Shown: piece by piece, positions 41,058-49,853 of the stretch
Layout of the letters: every line of letters starts with the position of its first letter
Position numbering within the stretch: position 1 is the stretch's first letter
Origin: Bacillus sp. Marseille-Q3570
GTDB lineage: Bacteria; Bacillota; Bacilli; Bacillales; Fictibacillaceae
Assembly (NCBI RefSeq): GCF_946151055.1
Contig: NZ_CAMGYZ010000006.1
Span: 1 to 64,000 of the forward strand
Length of the DNA: 64,000 nt
Reading direction: 5' to 3'
Program-made: the position numbers and the translations under genes
Notes under the pieces: generated by a model
Databases searched by the model: none
Seen by the model: the letters and a program-made list of their open reading frames with translations, nothing else
Told to the model about the DNA's origin: nothing

Positions 41058-42485
41058 ATGTCAATACGAAAAAAACTGATCCTGTCAAACATAGCAATGA
41101 TTGTCATTCCTGTTATTTTATTTGTCGTAGCCGTTTTACTGATCATATCGCTGGTTTTCGGTGGATCTGATGAAATTTGGGGCCCTGGAAATAAATCTGG
41201 GTCGGATGTTGTGGAGCAGGAATTTACTGAGTTGAAGAAGATCGCATCTATATCACCACATGAACTGGAAGATGAAACCTCCCTCAATGACTTTGCTCAT
41301 GAATTGGAAACCACTGGATCTTCATTGATTGTTAGAAAAGCTGGAGAAATCATCTATCAATCTAAAGACGTGGATAAGATATCTTCCAACGACCTCCCTG
41401 CTTATGGCAATGATCGGTTTCAACGGCCTGTACAATGGATTGCTGGCCATCCGATTTCACTTCGGTCCTATGACTTTTACTTTGATGATGGAGCAGAAGG
41501 AACGATTTTCCTATTACAAAATCCTGATTCTATGGACCATTTCAGCATTTTCCCAATATTGTTCGGGATTCTCCTTCTGATTTTGATCGGTACAAATATA
41601 TTACTCAGCTTTCTGATGTCAAGAACCATCCTCAACCCGGTGAATGAATTGACTCTAGCTTCCAGACGTATAAGTGAAGGGGACTTGGACTTTGAAATCA
41701 AAACTAAGAAAAAGGATGAGTTAGGTGAACTTTCGCGTACGTTCGACCAAATGAGGCTCAAATTGAAAGAGTCGATCAACCTGCAATTACAATATGAAGA
41801 GAATAGAAAGGAACTTGTTGCTAATATCTCTCATGATCTGAAGACACCAATTACCTCAATTAAAGGGTATGTAGAAGGGATTCAAGAAGGTGTAGCGAAT
41901 ACACCTGAAAAAATGGATCGATATTTGAATACGATTTTTACAAAAGCTGTGGATATGGATCATCTGATCGACGAACTTTCTTTGTATTCAAAATTAGATT
42001 TGAACCGGTTGCCTTACGACTTCCAAGAAGTAGACTTCCGTTCATTTATGGGAGACTTGATGGAAGAGGTTGAATTTGACCTTGTCCAGAGAGGAGTCGG
42101 ACTTACCATTGAAGTTGATGAGACAGGATCTTACCATGTGTTAGCTGATCGGGAGAAGATCAAAAGAGTTGTCATGAATATCCTGAATAATAGTTTGAAA
42201 TATCTTGATAAAGAGGATAAGACGATCACGATACGATTGGAAAGTACAAAAGAACAAGTCATCGTCCAAATTCATGATAATGGTTCAGGTATTCGAGAAT
42301 CCGCGCTTCCTTTCATTTTCGACCGATTTTATCGTAGCGAACCTTCTCGAAATACTGGAACAGGTGGAAGTGGTCTCGGACTGGCGATTGCTAAACGGAT
42401 CGTAGAGGACCATCAGGGGAAAATATGGGGGGAAAGCAAGCCGGGAAAAGGCACTCGTATCTTTTTTACGATAAAAAAGATTTAA
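41058..42485 (+). CDS. Membrane sensor histidine kinase
   Basis: A 475-residue kinase. TM1 spans about 11-35 and TM2 about 163-187, enclosing an extracellular sensor of about 125 residues. A HAMP linker follows (SRTILNPVNELTLASRRISE). The phospho-accepting H259 lies in ANISHDLKTPITSIKGYVEG. ATP-binding motifs are MNILNNSLKYLDKED, IHDNGSGIRE and GGSGLGLAIAKRIVED. The start at 41058 follows AAGGAGG. It is co-transcribed with the response regulator 18 bases downstream. The signal is unknown. Confidence 0.92.
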   Translation: MSIRKKLILSNIAMIVIPVILFVVAVLLIISLVFGGSDEIWGPGNKSGSDVVEQEFTELKKIASISPHELEDETSLNDFAHELETTGSSLIVRKAGEIIYQSKDVDKISSNDLPAYGNDRFQRPVQWIAGHPISLRSYDFYFDDGAEGTIFLLQNPDSMDHFSIFPILFGILLLILIGTNILLSFLMSRTILNPVNELTLASRRISEGDLDFEIKTKKKDELGELSRTFDQMRLKLKESINLQLQYEENRKELVANISHDLKTPITSIKGYVEGIQEGVANTPEKMDRYLNTIFTKAVDMDHLIDELSLYSKLDLNRLPYDFQEVDFRSFMGDLMEEVEFDLVQRGVGLTIEVDETGSYHVLADREKIKRVVMNILNNSLKYLDKEDKTITIRLESTKEQVIVQIHDNGSGIRESALPFIFDRFYRSEPSRNTGTGGSGLGLAIAKRIVEDHQGKIWGESKPGKGTRIFFTIKKI

Positions 42486-42503
42486 AGATAAGAGGTGGTT
42501 GCC

Positions 42504-43190
42504 ATGAAAAAAGTATTGATCATTGAAGATGATAAGAGCATTGCAGAGCTGGAACGTGATTACCTTGAAATCAATGGCTTTGCCACAGAAATCGAAACAT
42601 CTGGTGATAGGGGACTGGAAAAAGCCATGAACGAAGATTATTCACTCATCCTGCTCGATATCATGCTTCCTGGTAAAGATGGATTTGAAATTTGTAAAAC
42701 CATTCGGAAATCAAAAGACATACCTATTTTGCTTGTAACTTCCAAAACCGAAGATATCGATAAAATCCGTGGGTTAGGATTGGGGGCAGATGATTATATT
42801 GTTAAACCTTTCAGTCCTGGTGAACTTGTTGCAAGGGTGAAAGCACACCTGACAAGGTATGAGCGTTTTCTTGGAAAGGATCGAGAAGAAGATAAGCTGC
42901 ACATCCGTGGGTTGAAAATTGAGAGAAACACTCGACGTGTGTGGATGAACGAGAAAGAAATCACCCTTACAGCTAGAGAGTTTGAGCTTTTGTTGTTTTT
43001 GGCAAACCATCCGGATCATGTATTCAGTAAAGAACACTTGTTTGATAGAATATGGGGGCTCGATTCATTGGGGGATATTTCGACGATCACAGTCCATATA
43101 AGAAAAATACGTGAAAAAATCGAAGCTGATCCTTCGAATCCTCAGTATATCGAAACTGTCTGGGGTGCAGGGTATCGCTTTAAAGCATGA
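42504..43190 (+). CDS. OmpR-family response regulator
   Basis: A 228-residue regulator. The receiver domain has the acidic pair IIEDDKSI, phospho-acceptor D52 in LILLDIMLPGKDGFE, and the conserved Lys in DYIVKPFSPGEL. The C-terminal winged helix runs from about 130 (LTAREFELLLFLANHPDHVF to TVHIRKIREKIEADPSNPQY). It is the partner of the upstream kinase. ATG 42504 follows AGAGGTGG. Confidence 0.93.
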   Translation: MKKVLIIEDDKSIAELERDYLEINGFATEIETSGDRGLEKAMNEDYSLILLDIMLPGKDGFEICKTIRKSKDIPILLVTSKTEDIDKIRGLGLGADDYIVKPFSPGELVARVKAHLTRYERFLGKDREEDKLHIRGLKIERNTRRVWMNEKEITLTAREFELLLFLANHPDHVFSKEHLFDRIWGLDSLGDISTITVHIRKIREKIEADPSNPQYIETVWGAGYRFKA

Positions 43191-43327
43191 GGCACATCTA
43201 TTGAATCTAAAATCGCAAAAGGGCATTTGTGGATTTTTAAGATTTTTTTAAGAAATTCTTCAACGTGAATTTAGGAATGGTCCTTATCCTGTTTATAAAT
43301 TCATTTTATACAGGAGGTCCATTTCTG

Positions 43328-43825
43328 ATGAAAACAGGATTAAAGATGAAAAGAGTCTTTCTGACACTCCATTTGCTGTTTGCAGGGATCATGTTAGGAT
43401 CTACTGTCGTCTTCTTGATTTTGAACATTGCTGCTGCAGCTACGGATGATCAGCAGATTTTGATGGCGTCATATACGAGTATGAACGTATTGAGCAGGAC
43501 TTCGATAAGAGCTTCAACGATCGGTACAGTGATTTCCGGTATTTTGCTTTCGGCTATGACCCAATGGGGTTTTGTACGCTATTATTGGATCATCGCCAAA
43601 GAGGTGTTGACGATCTTTGCCATTGCAATCGGTATGGTCGGAATCTATGTTTGGTCACTCAATGGTTTGACAATGGTGGAAAACGATGGCCTCAATTCGC
43701 TGCAAAACCCTGAGTTCGTAACCAATCAGATCGAACTGGTCATTGGCATCATTCTTCAAATCATTTTTCTCGTAACGATGTACATCCTTTCTGTCTTCAA
43801 GCCATGGGGGAGACGGAAATCGTAA
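43328..43825 (+). CDS. DUF2269-type membrane protein
   Basis: A 165-residue protein with four to five helices. Signatures are RVFLTLHLLFAGIMLGSTVV, SIRASTIGTVISGILLSAMT and WIIAKEVLTIFAIAIGMVGI, similar to DUF2269/CopD-like small membrane proteins. The function is unknown. ATG 43328 lies ten bases after AGGAGG. It follows the two-component genes by 137 bases and could be their target, which is only inferred from position. Confidence 0.65.
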   Translation: MKTGLKMKRVFLTLHLLFAGIMLGSTVVFLILNIAAAATDDQQILMASYTSMNVLSRTSIRASTIGTVISGILLSAMTQWGFVRYYWIIAKEVLTIFAIAIGMVGIYVWSLNGLTMVENDGLNSLQNPEFVTNQIELVIGIILQIIFLVTMYILSVFKPWGRRKS

Positions 43826-43879
43826 AGGGGTTGTAAATTAAGCCTTTTCCGACAAGGTTCATCAACAGAAACAAAAAGA

Positions 43880-43923
43880 AAAAACCAATTGAGCTGAGCA
43901 TCGTCCAGCTTCTATTGGTTTTT
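43880..43923. terminator. Bidirectional terminator
   Basis: AAAAACCAAT...GAGCT pairs with CAGCTTCTATTGGTTTTT. A and T tracts flank both sides. It serves the convergent DUF2269 and SEC-C genes. Confidence 0.75.
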
Positions 43924-43933
43924 CTATACAACA

Positions 43934-45589
43934 CTATTCAACTTGTGCTAGCAGTGCAATTAATGGTTCCTCTTCCATCCAGATTTCAAAGTGGTTCATG
44001 ACATAGTCGATTGCTTCGTTTTCGTCTCCCATCCCAATATACATCGGGGGTTCTGGAGGTATTTCCTTGCGGTCAAGCATGAATTCCTTAACATGTGGAT
44101 TGACTGAATCCGCTTCTTTCAACAATTCCAATGTTTTACCAAAGTTCCGTGTTTCTTTATATTCCAAAAGTGCCTTGTTGAACGCGAAGTTTGCTGTTAC
44201 TTCGTCATACTCTTTGATCAGCTCTCGTGCTTCTTCATACAATCCTTCTTCGATCAGATTTGGGAGTAGGACGTAGCGGACACCCTGATTATCCATCGGA
44301 TTTTCCTCAAGAAGTTCTCTCAGTAAATCTAATGCGAAGTCACGTTCTTCCAGCTCCAATTCACATTCAGCATAATTGAACTTTGCAGTCATATACGGTC
44401 GTGCTTCCATAACCATCCATAAATGCCCTTTGTTTTCATTGATGAAATTCTGGCCGAGTTTCTCTTGTTCTTTAATCATGATATCAAAAAAGAATCCTGC
44501 CTGTTCTTCTATATCAAACTCCCCGTCCAAGTCTTCAAGCAATGATGGGTTATCTTCGATTTCAGGTTTGATTTCCTCCATGAACTCAATGAATGATCGG
44601 CTACGTGTTGAAATCGTTGGGGCAGTCACGCCATACTTTTTGGCAATCTCCTTTTGTGTGACTTGGCGTTCTTCAAAGTACGTATGAGCGACATATTCCA
44701 ATCCAGCCGCATAGGACTCAGGCTTTGTGATTTGCGGAAACGTGTAACTGCAATAATCGACCCATAGCTTATAAAATACACACATTTCTTCGTCTGAAAA
44801 CATCTCAACTGTATTCCGTTCAAAACATTCCCAAACCTCTGCTTCCAATGGAGTGAGATCTTCATCATAATCATCAAACTCATCCAATTGCTCAAGCCCA
44901 TACATCAGTTTGAACCCTTCCTGGATAATCTCAGGGAAATGTTCTACAAGGTTTATTTGCGGTGGCAATTGATGATCAATCGAACATATTTTTTCTGTAA
45001 GTTCTCCTATGACTTGAAATGGGACGAAAATCGGTGGTCCATTGATAAAGAGCTTTTCTTTGAAAGGGAGTAATGCTCCAACTAAATAATATCCATCCAT
45101 AGGCGGACCATCTGGAATATTCTCTAATACTGCGACGTGCTTCTCTTCAGGTTTGATAGGATCAACTAACGTACATTGATTGTTTGCATGGTTTTCTATC
45201 CGATAGAGTGATGGTTTAGATTGGAGCCATTCTTCAACCGTCTCACGTTCCTCATTTGATAGTCTAGTATTTTTAAGAAAAAGCTCTGCGGGCGTCTCTT
45301 CACCAGAAACAGGCATGTGAAATGTGCTCCAGGAATAAGAGGCTTCAAGAATATATTGAGTATGCTCCTTATCGAAAGAAGGGATATCGATCCTTTCATA
45401 CAACAAGTCTTTCAATGATTCGTTTTCAAGCACGGTATATTCCATCAACTTATTATAAAGTTTGAAGAATTCGCGCTGTTTCTTTTCGTGGAAAAAATCG
45501 ATGACATTATCATCGTTTTCGAGACAACATTTTTTATATTTTTTACCGCTGCCACAAGGGCAAAGATCGTTCCTGCCAACTGTTTTCAT
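43934..45589 (-). CDS. SEC-C zinc-motif protein with HTH-like and TPR-like regions
   Basis: A 551-residue soluble protein. It opens with a SEC-C motif (VGRNDLCPCGSGKKYKKCCL), the zinc-binding module also found at the SecA C-terminus. A helix-turn-helix-like stretch lies near residues 315-345 (TQKEIAKKYGVTAPTISTRS). The C-terminal third has TPR-like helices (FNYAECELELEERDFALDLL; LIEEGLYEEARELIKEYDEV). Many SEC-C proteins are uncharacterised. ATG 45589 follows AAGGAGGTCACC. Confidence 0.75.
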   Translation of the reverse strand: MKTVGRNDLCPCGSGKKYKKCCLENDDNVIDFFHEKKQREFFKLYNKLMEYTVLENESLKDLLYERIDIPSFDKEHTQYILEASYSWSTFHMPVSGEETPAELFLKNTRLSNEERETVEEWLQSKPSLYRIENHANNQCTLVDPIKPEEKHVAVLENIPDGPPMDGYYLVGALLPFKEKLFINGPPIFVPFQVIGELTEKICSIDHQLPPQINLVEHFPEIIQEGFKLMYGLEQLDEFDDYDEDLTPLEAEVWECFERNTVEMFSDEEMCVFYKLWVDYCSYTFPQITKPESYAAGLEYVAHTYFEERQVTQKEIAKKYGVTAPTISTRSRSFIEFMEEIKPEIEDNPSLLEDLDGEFDIEEQAGFFFDIMIKEQEKLGQNFINENKGHLWMVMEARPYMTAKFNYAECELELEERDFALDLLRELLEENPMDNQGVRYVLLPNLIEEGLYEEARELIKEYDEVTANFAFNKALLEYKETRNFGKTLELLKEADSVNPHVKEFMLDRKEIPPEPPMYIGMGDENEAIDYVMNHFEIWMEEEPLIALLAQVE

Positions 45590-45771
45590 CAAGGTGACCT
45601 CCTTCTACCTAGAATACTATCATGAAAAGCTACCAGTGAAAAAGAATTCCCCAAAGATGGTCATGTAGCAGAATTTTCTTTAAATCTTCACACATTACTT
45701 TGGGTCAGCAGGTTTAGAATGGAAGCAGAGACGTTAACACTATGAATAATCAATAGGAAGGACTTGGATAT

Positions 45772-46185
45772 ATGAAAAAAATGAACCGGTGGATTCCGTT
45801 TTTGATTATGACTATTGCGTTGACAGCTTGCGGCGATCGTGAACAACATGCGGAGCATAAGGAAAAGAAAGAGGTTTCAACTGAAATGTTGGAAGTTCAG
45901 CTTCATGGCCCTGATACACTTGTTAAAAGTGAAACTGGACACTTCGAGGCTGTAGTGATACAAGGGGATGAAAAAGTCGAAGATGCGGAAGAAGTCGAGT
46001 TTGAAATATGGCTGGAAGGAGCCAAGGAAACAAGCATCAATCTTGAAGCTGAAAATGAAGGTAACGGCGTTTATTCAGTAAAACACTCTTTTGAACAGGA
46101 AGGTGAATATATTGTCCAGTCCCATGTAACAGCACGGGACATGCATACCATGCCGACGAAAAAGGTGATTGTCAGCAACGAATAG
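45772..46185 (+). CDS. FixH/YtkA-like lipoprotein
   Basis: A 137-residue lipoprotein with lipobox LTAC near residue 20 and a His-rich start to the mature part (GDREQHAEHKEKKE). A beta-sandwich YtkA/FixH-like domain follows (LEVQLHGPDTLVKSETGHFE to EGEYIVQSHVTARDMHTMPT). The HxxMHTMP-type segment could bind copper. It lies ten bases upstream of an SCO-family gene, which supports a role in cytochrome oxidase copper supply. Confidence 0.75.
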   Translation: MKKMNRWIPFLIMTIALTACGDREQHAEHKEKKEVSTEMLEVQLHGPDTLVKSETGHFEAVVIQGDEKVEDAEEVEFEIWLEGAKETSINLEAENEGNGVYSVKHSFEQEGEYIVQSHVTARDMHTMPTKKVIVSNE

Positions 46186-46195
46186 AGGTGTTCAC

Positions 46196-46780
46196 ATGAA
46201 AAAAATATTTAGTTTGATCTGTATGATGATGGTTTTAGCAGCTTGTGGAGAAGAGGAATTGGAAAAACCAGATGATTTCAACTTCGAGGTCCAATCGTTC
46301 AATTTTACAAACCAGGACGGAAAGACTGCCAGTTTGGAAGATTTGAAGGGAAAGGTGTGGGTGGCTGATTTCATCTTCACAAGCTGTAAGACGGTGTGCC
46401 CTCCGATGACGAATGGTATGGCCAGCCTTCAGAAGAATATTGAGAAGGCAGGATTAAAAGATGTGCAAATCGTTTCATTCAGTGTGGACCCTGAAGTGGA
46501 TACACCGGAAAAATTGAAAGAATTCGGGAAAAAGCATCATGCTGATTTTTCCACCTGGCATTTTTTAACCGGTTATGAACAAGGAGAAATCGAAGAGTTT
46601 GCCGAAAAGAGCTTTAAAGCTGCTGTACAGAAAACATCTGCTTCCGATCAGGTGTCACATGGGACCTCTTTTTACCTCGTAGATCAAAACGGAACTGTTG
46701 TAACCCGCTATAGTGGGACGAATCGGTCAGATGAAGATGATAAAGCGGTTATTCAAGACATTAAAGCACTTCAACAATAA
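46196..46780 (+). CDS. SCO1/SenC-family copper-chaperone lipoprotein
   Basis: A 194-residue lipoprotein with lipobox VLAAC near residue 16. A thioredoxin-like fold carries the copper motif FTSCKTVCPPMT (CxxxC) and the distal His in SDQVSHGTSFYLVD. SCO proteins deliver copper to the CuA site of cytochrome c oxidase on the outer face of the membrane. ATG 46196 follows GAGGTG. It is paired with the FixH-like gene. Confidence 0.9.
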   Translation: MKKIFSLICMMMVLAACGEEELEKPDDFNFEVQSFNFTNQDGKTASLEDLKGKVWVADFIFTSCKTVCPPMTNGMASLQKNIEKAGLKDVQIVSFSVDPEVDTPEKLKEFGKKHHADFSTWHFLTGYEQGEIEEFAEKSFKAAVQKTSASDQVSHGTSFYLVDQNGTVVTRYSGTNRSDEDDKAVIQDIKALQQ

Positions 46781-46807
46781 CGGAAGCTAAGAAAAGGGGA
46801 GACGAGG

Positions 46808-47326
46808 TTGTACAAGATCAGAGCAGAACATGAAACTGATATTCCTAAGATAAAAGAAGTGAATGTCCTTGCGTTTGGGCAAGAGAATGAAGCAAGATTG
46901 ATTGAAGGGATCCGTAATTCTGACGCGTTTATTCCAGAGTTGTCGCTAGTTGCTGTAACAGAAGATGGAGATGTAATCGGGCATATCCTTTTCAGCAGGA
47001 TCTCTATAAAAACAGCTGGCGGTAGTGAACCAACGCTAGCCCTTGCACCTATGGCTGTAAAACCTGACTGGCAAAATAAAGGCATCGGTTCTGCATTGGT
47101 ACAGGAGGGGCTTCAACGTTGTGTAGAGGCAGGTTTCGATGCGGTCATCGTTCTCGGCCATTCGAAGTTTTACCCAAGGTTCGGTTTTGTCCGTGCGAGT
47201 ACGAAAGGAATCCACCCACCATTTGAAGTTCCGGATGAAGCATTCATGGTCTATGAAGCTATGCCTGGTATATTGGACGGAATCGAAGGCACAGTGCAAT
47301 ATCCAGAAGCTTTTTCAGCAGTCTAG
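46808..47326 (+). CDS. GNAT-family N-acetyltransferase (YhbS type)
   Basis: A 172-residue acetyltransferase. The acetyl-CoA loop is seen in LAPMAVKPDWQNKGIGSALV, then QEGLQRCVEAGFDAVIVLGH and FYPRFGFVRAST. The N-terminal IRAEHETDIPKIKEVNVLAF and the tail resemble the YhbS subgroup. The substrate is unknown. The start is TTG 46808 behind AAGGGGAGACGAGG. Confidence 0.82.
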   Translation: MYKIRAEHETDIPKIKEVNVLAFGQENEARLIEGIRNSDAFIPELSLVAVTEDGDVIGHILFSRISIKTAGGSEPTLALAPMAVKPDWQNKGIGSALVQEGLQRCVEAGFDAVIVLGHSKFYPRFGFVRASTKGIHPPFEVPDEAFMVYEAMPGILDGIEGTVQYPEAFSAV

Positions 47327-47387
47327 TAAATGACCAAGCTGTTATTTCAAGAGGATGATGCTTGAAAGAGTGCTAGACAGAAAAATT

Positions 47388-47475
47388 TAGCGGACACCAG
47401 AGCCACTATTTCTGAACAAAGCAGCTGATTTTCAATACTTTTCACAAGATAAGGTCTTTGTGTCTGCTATTTTTG
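47388..47475. repeat. Short copy of the TTAGCGGACACC repeat
   Basis: One forward unit (TTAGCGGACACCAGAGCCAC) and one reverse unit (GATAAGGTCTTTGTGTCTGC), about half the size of the four-unit blocks. Confidence 0.7.
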
Positions 47476-47621
47476 TGCATCAATAGAAAATTGGATGAAT
47501 ATTCCTATTGACCTCGAAATTGGTCAAGATGTCCTGAATTACTCATCTCAACACATTCAAATATGGAAAGAATTGCGGGCAATTCTTCCTCAGTAAGTTA
47601 GATTGCGGGTCTTTTTTACTA

Positions 47622-47727
47622 AATTGCACAAGATACCCTCGAAATTGTACAAGATGCCTTCGGAATTGCTCAAGATGCCTTCGGAATTGCTCAAGATGAC
47701 TCAGAAATTGCTCAAGATGGTCCGGGA
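47622..47727. repeat. 21-bp-period tandem array ATTGCTCAAGATG
   Basis: Units begin at 47623, 47644, 47665, 47686 and 47707 (ATTGCACAAGATA, ATTGTACAAGATG, then ATTGCTCAAGATG three times). An isolated copy (AAATTGGTCAAGATG) lies near 47517. Both strands have open frames through it because 21 bases equal seven codons, but there is no RBS. Confidence 0.85.
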
Positions 47728-47756
47728 CAGACAAATTGCAAGTGGCTCGCATGGGG

Positions 47757-48331
47757 TTAAGCTTTCCGTCGTCTACGCTTAACAAGAATGTATACCAACA
47801 AGCCAAAACCTGCTACTAAGATGATCGGCCAGGCACTTTGAAAAAATGACTTAGCTTGTCCGTCTGTATTTTGAGAGGGGGCAGTTGAGCCAGTCATCAT
47901 GAGTTGCTCATAAAAATTCTTTTTATAGACCTTTTCATTAACGACATTTCCATTCATCACTTGAATCATACCATTCGGACCGCCGACGGGTGTCGGGAAG
48001 TGGAATCCTTCGTTTTCCTCTAAAAACAGCAAAAATCCCCCGCCTTCTTGTTGAAACTCTTCTACCCTGCCTTTGTCAAAAGCATCGATTCAGGCAGTGA
48101 TGATCTCATCCGCGTCCCCTTTGAATACTTTTTGAACATTGAAATCATAGCCGCCGAAAATCTTTTTCCCTTTATCGGTAAACCTGAAAAGTCATATGTA
48201 CCAAGCACTATGATATTCGCTTTTCTTTCTACTTGCTCAGGTTTCATTTCTTCCCAACTTGTTGCATGAGCAGGCACACTGTTCAAAAGAATCAAAAACA
48301 CTATCACAAAATAAAAGTTGATCCGTTTCAT
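47757..48331 (-). pseudogene. Broken gene for a secreted, membrane-anchored protein
   Basis: The frame from 48331 has a signal peptide (MKRINFYFVIVFLILLNSVP) and SWEEMKPEQVERKANIIVLG, then loses phase in a T5 run at 48163-48167. The other frame continues KIFGGYDFNVQKVFKGDADE, but hits TGA at 48092-48090, then IDAFDKGRVEEFQQEGGGFL and VGGPNGMIQVMNG. It ends with a TM helix (WPIILVAGFGLLVYILVKRR). One frameshift plus one stop in an otherwise coherent sequence of about 190 residues points to a decayed gene. Family not recognised. Confidence 0.75.
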
Positions 48332-48466
48332 TCCCTACCCCTCATTTCTTCTTGTAATGTTTCCCTATTTCCATACTATTCTCCTTTTTAATATTTTTAG
48401 GTTAAAGTTTTCTTTTGGTCGTTCGGGGGTATTTAAAGGCCATGGAAGAAGAAGGGAGTTTTTAGG

Positions 48467-49315
48467 ATGATGGACACGATTCGTGCAAAAATCAAAACAA
48501 GTGAAAAAGTGAGAGATGCAAGTAACGATGTAAAACCTTGGATCAAAGGGTTTGCACGATTTGGGTACTTCGCAAAAGGGACTGTATACATACTTATCGG
48601 GCTCCTTTCAATGATGGCCGCTGCAGGGATCGGGGGCAGCACATCTGATACAAGCGGCGCCTTTGCGTCTGTTGCGACTAAACCCTTTGGAGAAGTGTTA
48701 CTCTGGATCGTGGGGGTCGGTTTGAGCGGTTATGTCTGTTGGCGCCTTATTCAAACTTTCATGGATCCAGAAAATAAAGGCACCGGCCTAAAAGGAACCG
48801 GAGTCCGCCTCGGTTATTTCATCAGTGGCGTCATCTACGCCAGTTTATCTTTGAAAGCCTTCAAGTATGCAATGCATGCCGGTGATACAGGGAGTTCACA
48901 GCAAACCTATACAGCAAAATTAATGAGCCAGCCCTTTGGTATCTGGTTTGTAGGTATCATCGGTGTGATCATTGTAGGCTTTGGATTGAGACAGATGCAA
49001 AGAGGATATAAAGAGAAGTTCACTCATAAATTCAAAATACATGAGATGAGTTCAAATGAATTGAGAGTCGGAAAAAAGATTGGAAGGATTGGGTTGATGG
49101 CCCGCGGGTTTACTTTCGTTATCATTGGGTTCTTTTTAGTTGTTACGGCATGGACAGCAGATCCTGATGAAATGATCGGCCTGGATGGTGCGCTTGGTAA
49201 AATTTCATCCCAGCCTTACGGTCAAATCATGCTTGGAGTCATCGCTGTAGGTCTGTTCTTATATGGAGTCTTCCAGGTTTGGAAAGGAAAAAGCAGACAT
49301 ATGAGAATCGAATAG
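48467..49315 (+). CDS. DUF1206 membrane protein
   Basis: A 282-residue protein with six helices in three similar pairs. Each repeat begins with a Gly-rich motif: FARFGYFAKGTVYILIG, GVRLGYFISGVIYASLS and IGLMARGFTFVIIGFF. This threefold pattern defines DUF1206. Function unknown. RBS GAAGGGAG lies upstream; ATG 48470 is an alternative start. Confidence 0.85.
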   Translation: MMDTIRAKIKTSEKVRDASNDVKPWIKGFARFGYFAKGTVYILIGLLSMMAAAGIGGSTSDTSGAFASVATKPFGEVLLWIVGVGLSGYVCWRLIQTFMDPENKGTGLKGTGVRLGYFISGVIYASLSLKAFKYAMHAGDTGSSQQTYTAKLMSQPFGIWFVGIIGVIIVGFGLRQMQRGYKEKFTHKFKIHEMSSNELRVGKKIGRIGLMARGFTFVIIGFFLVVTAWTADPDEMIGLDGALGKISSQPYGQIMLGVIAVGLFLYGVFQVWKGKSRHMRIE

Positions 49316-49325
49316 ATTTTAGGAA

Positions 49326-49357
49326 AGGAGCAGCCTTACGGGGATGCTCTTTTTTTG
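49326..49357 (+). terminator. Terminator after DUF1206 gene
   Basis: GAGCAGCC pairs imperfectly with GGGATGCTC and is followed by TTTTTTT. Confidence 0.7.
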
Positions 49358-49509
49358 TATTTAAAGAAGGTATAAGGACCACTAAAGCTCACCCAACGTC
49401 AAGAGCCTGAAGTTTCCTTTATGTTTTGGGTGGGAATTAGCCTTCTTTAACTGTATTTGGAAGGAAGTGTGAAGAGAATCGTAGAATTATTACATAGAGG
49501 AGTGGTTTT

Positions 49510-49827
49510 ATGCCGACATGTCAAAATTGCCACCATGAATGGACATGGAGACAAACCTTTAAAAAACAGTGCCGGTTCAATAATAAAATGACCTGTCCAT
49601 ATTGTGGCGAAGAGCAATACATATCAGCAAAAACCCGCAGAAATATGGTTGGTTATTTGGTCCTAGTACCTTTCATTCTATTATGTGTAATGGCAGCCAT
49701 CGACTTCTTAATCATCGATGTACCTGCAATGGCACTATACTTATCGAATGTTTCTGTTTTTGCTGCAATGATTTTCATTTCTCCATTTTTTTTGGAAGTG
49801 ACGAACACCGAAGAACCTCTTTGGTGA
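49510..49827 (+). CDS. TIGR04104-type (CXXC-20-CXXC) zinc-finger membrane protein
   Basis: A 105-residue protein. It starts MPTCQNCHHEWTWRQTFKKQ and continues MTCPYCGEEQYIS: two CxxC pairs about 20-25 residues apart, the layout of the cxxc_20_cxxc family. Two helices follow (YLVLVPFILLCVMAAIDFLI, VSVFAAMIFISPFF). Probably a small zinc-ribbon membrane protein of unknown role. RBS GAGGAGTG. Confidence 0.8.
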   Translation: MPTCQNCHHEWTWRQTFKKQCRFNNKMTCPYCGEEQYISAKTRRNMVGYLVLVPFILLCVMAAIDFLIIDVPAMALYLSNVSVFAAMIFISPFFLEVTNTEEPLW

Positions 49828-49853
49828 TTATAAACATAGAAGGTGAATTCTAA

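Noticed and set aside
47543-47806. Minus-strand open frame with HLEQFRR heptads
   Set aside because: It is produced by a 21-bp tandem array (seven codons per unit), has no RBS, and overlaps the end of another reading frame.
47757-48331. Recoding (selenocysteine or programmed frameshift) to rescue the broken gene
   Set aside because: It would need both a frameshift and TGA readthrough within 25 codons, with no SECIS-like hairpin or slippery heptamer; decay is simpler.
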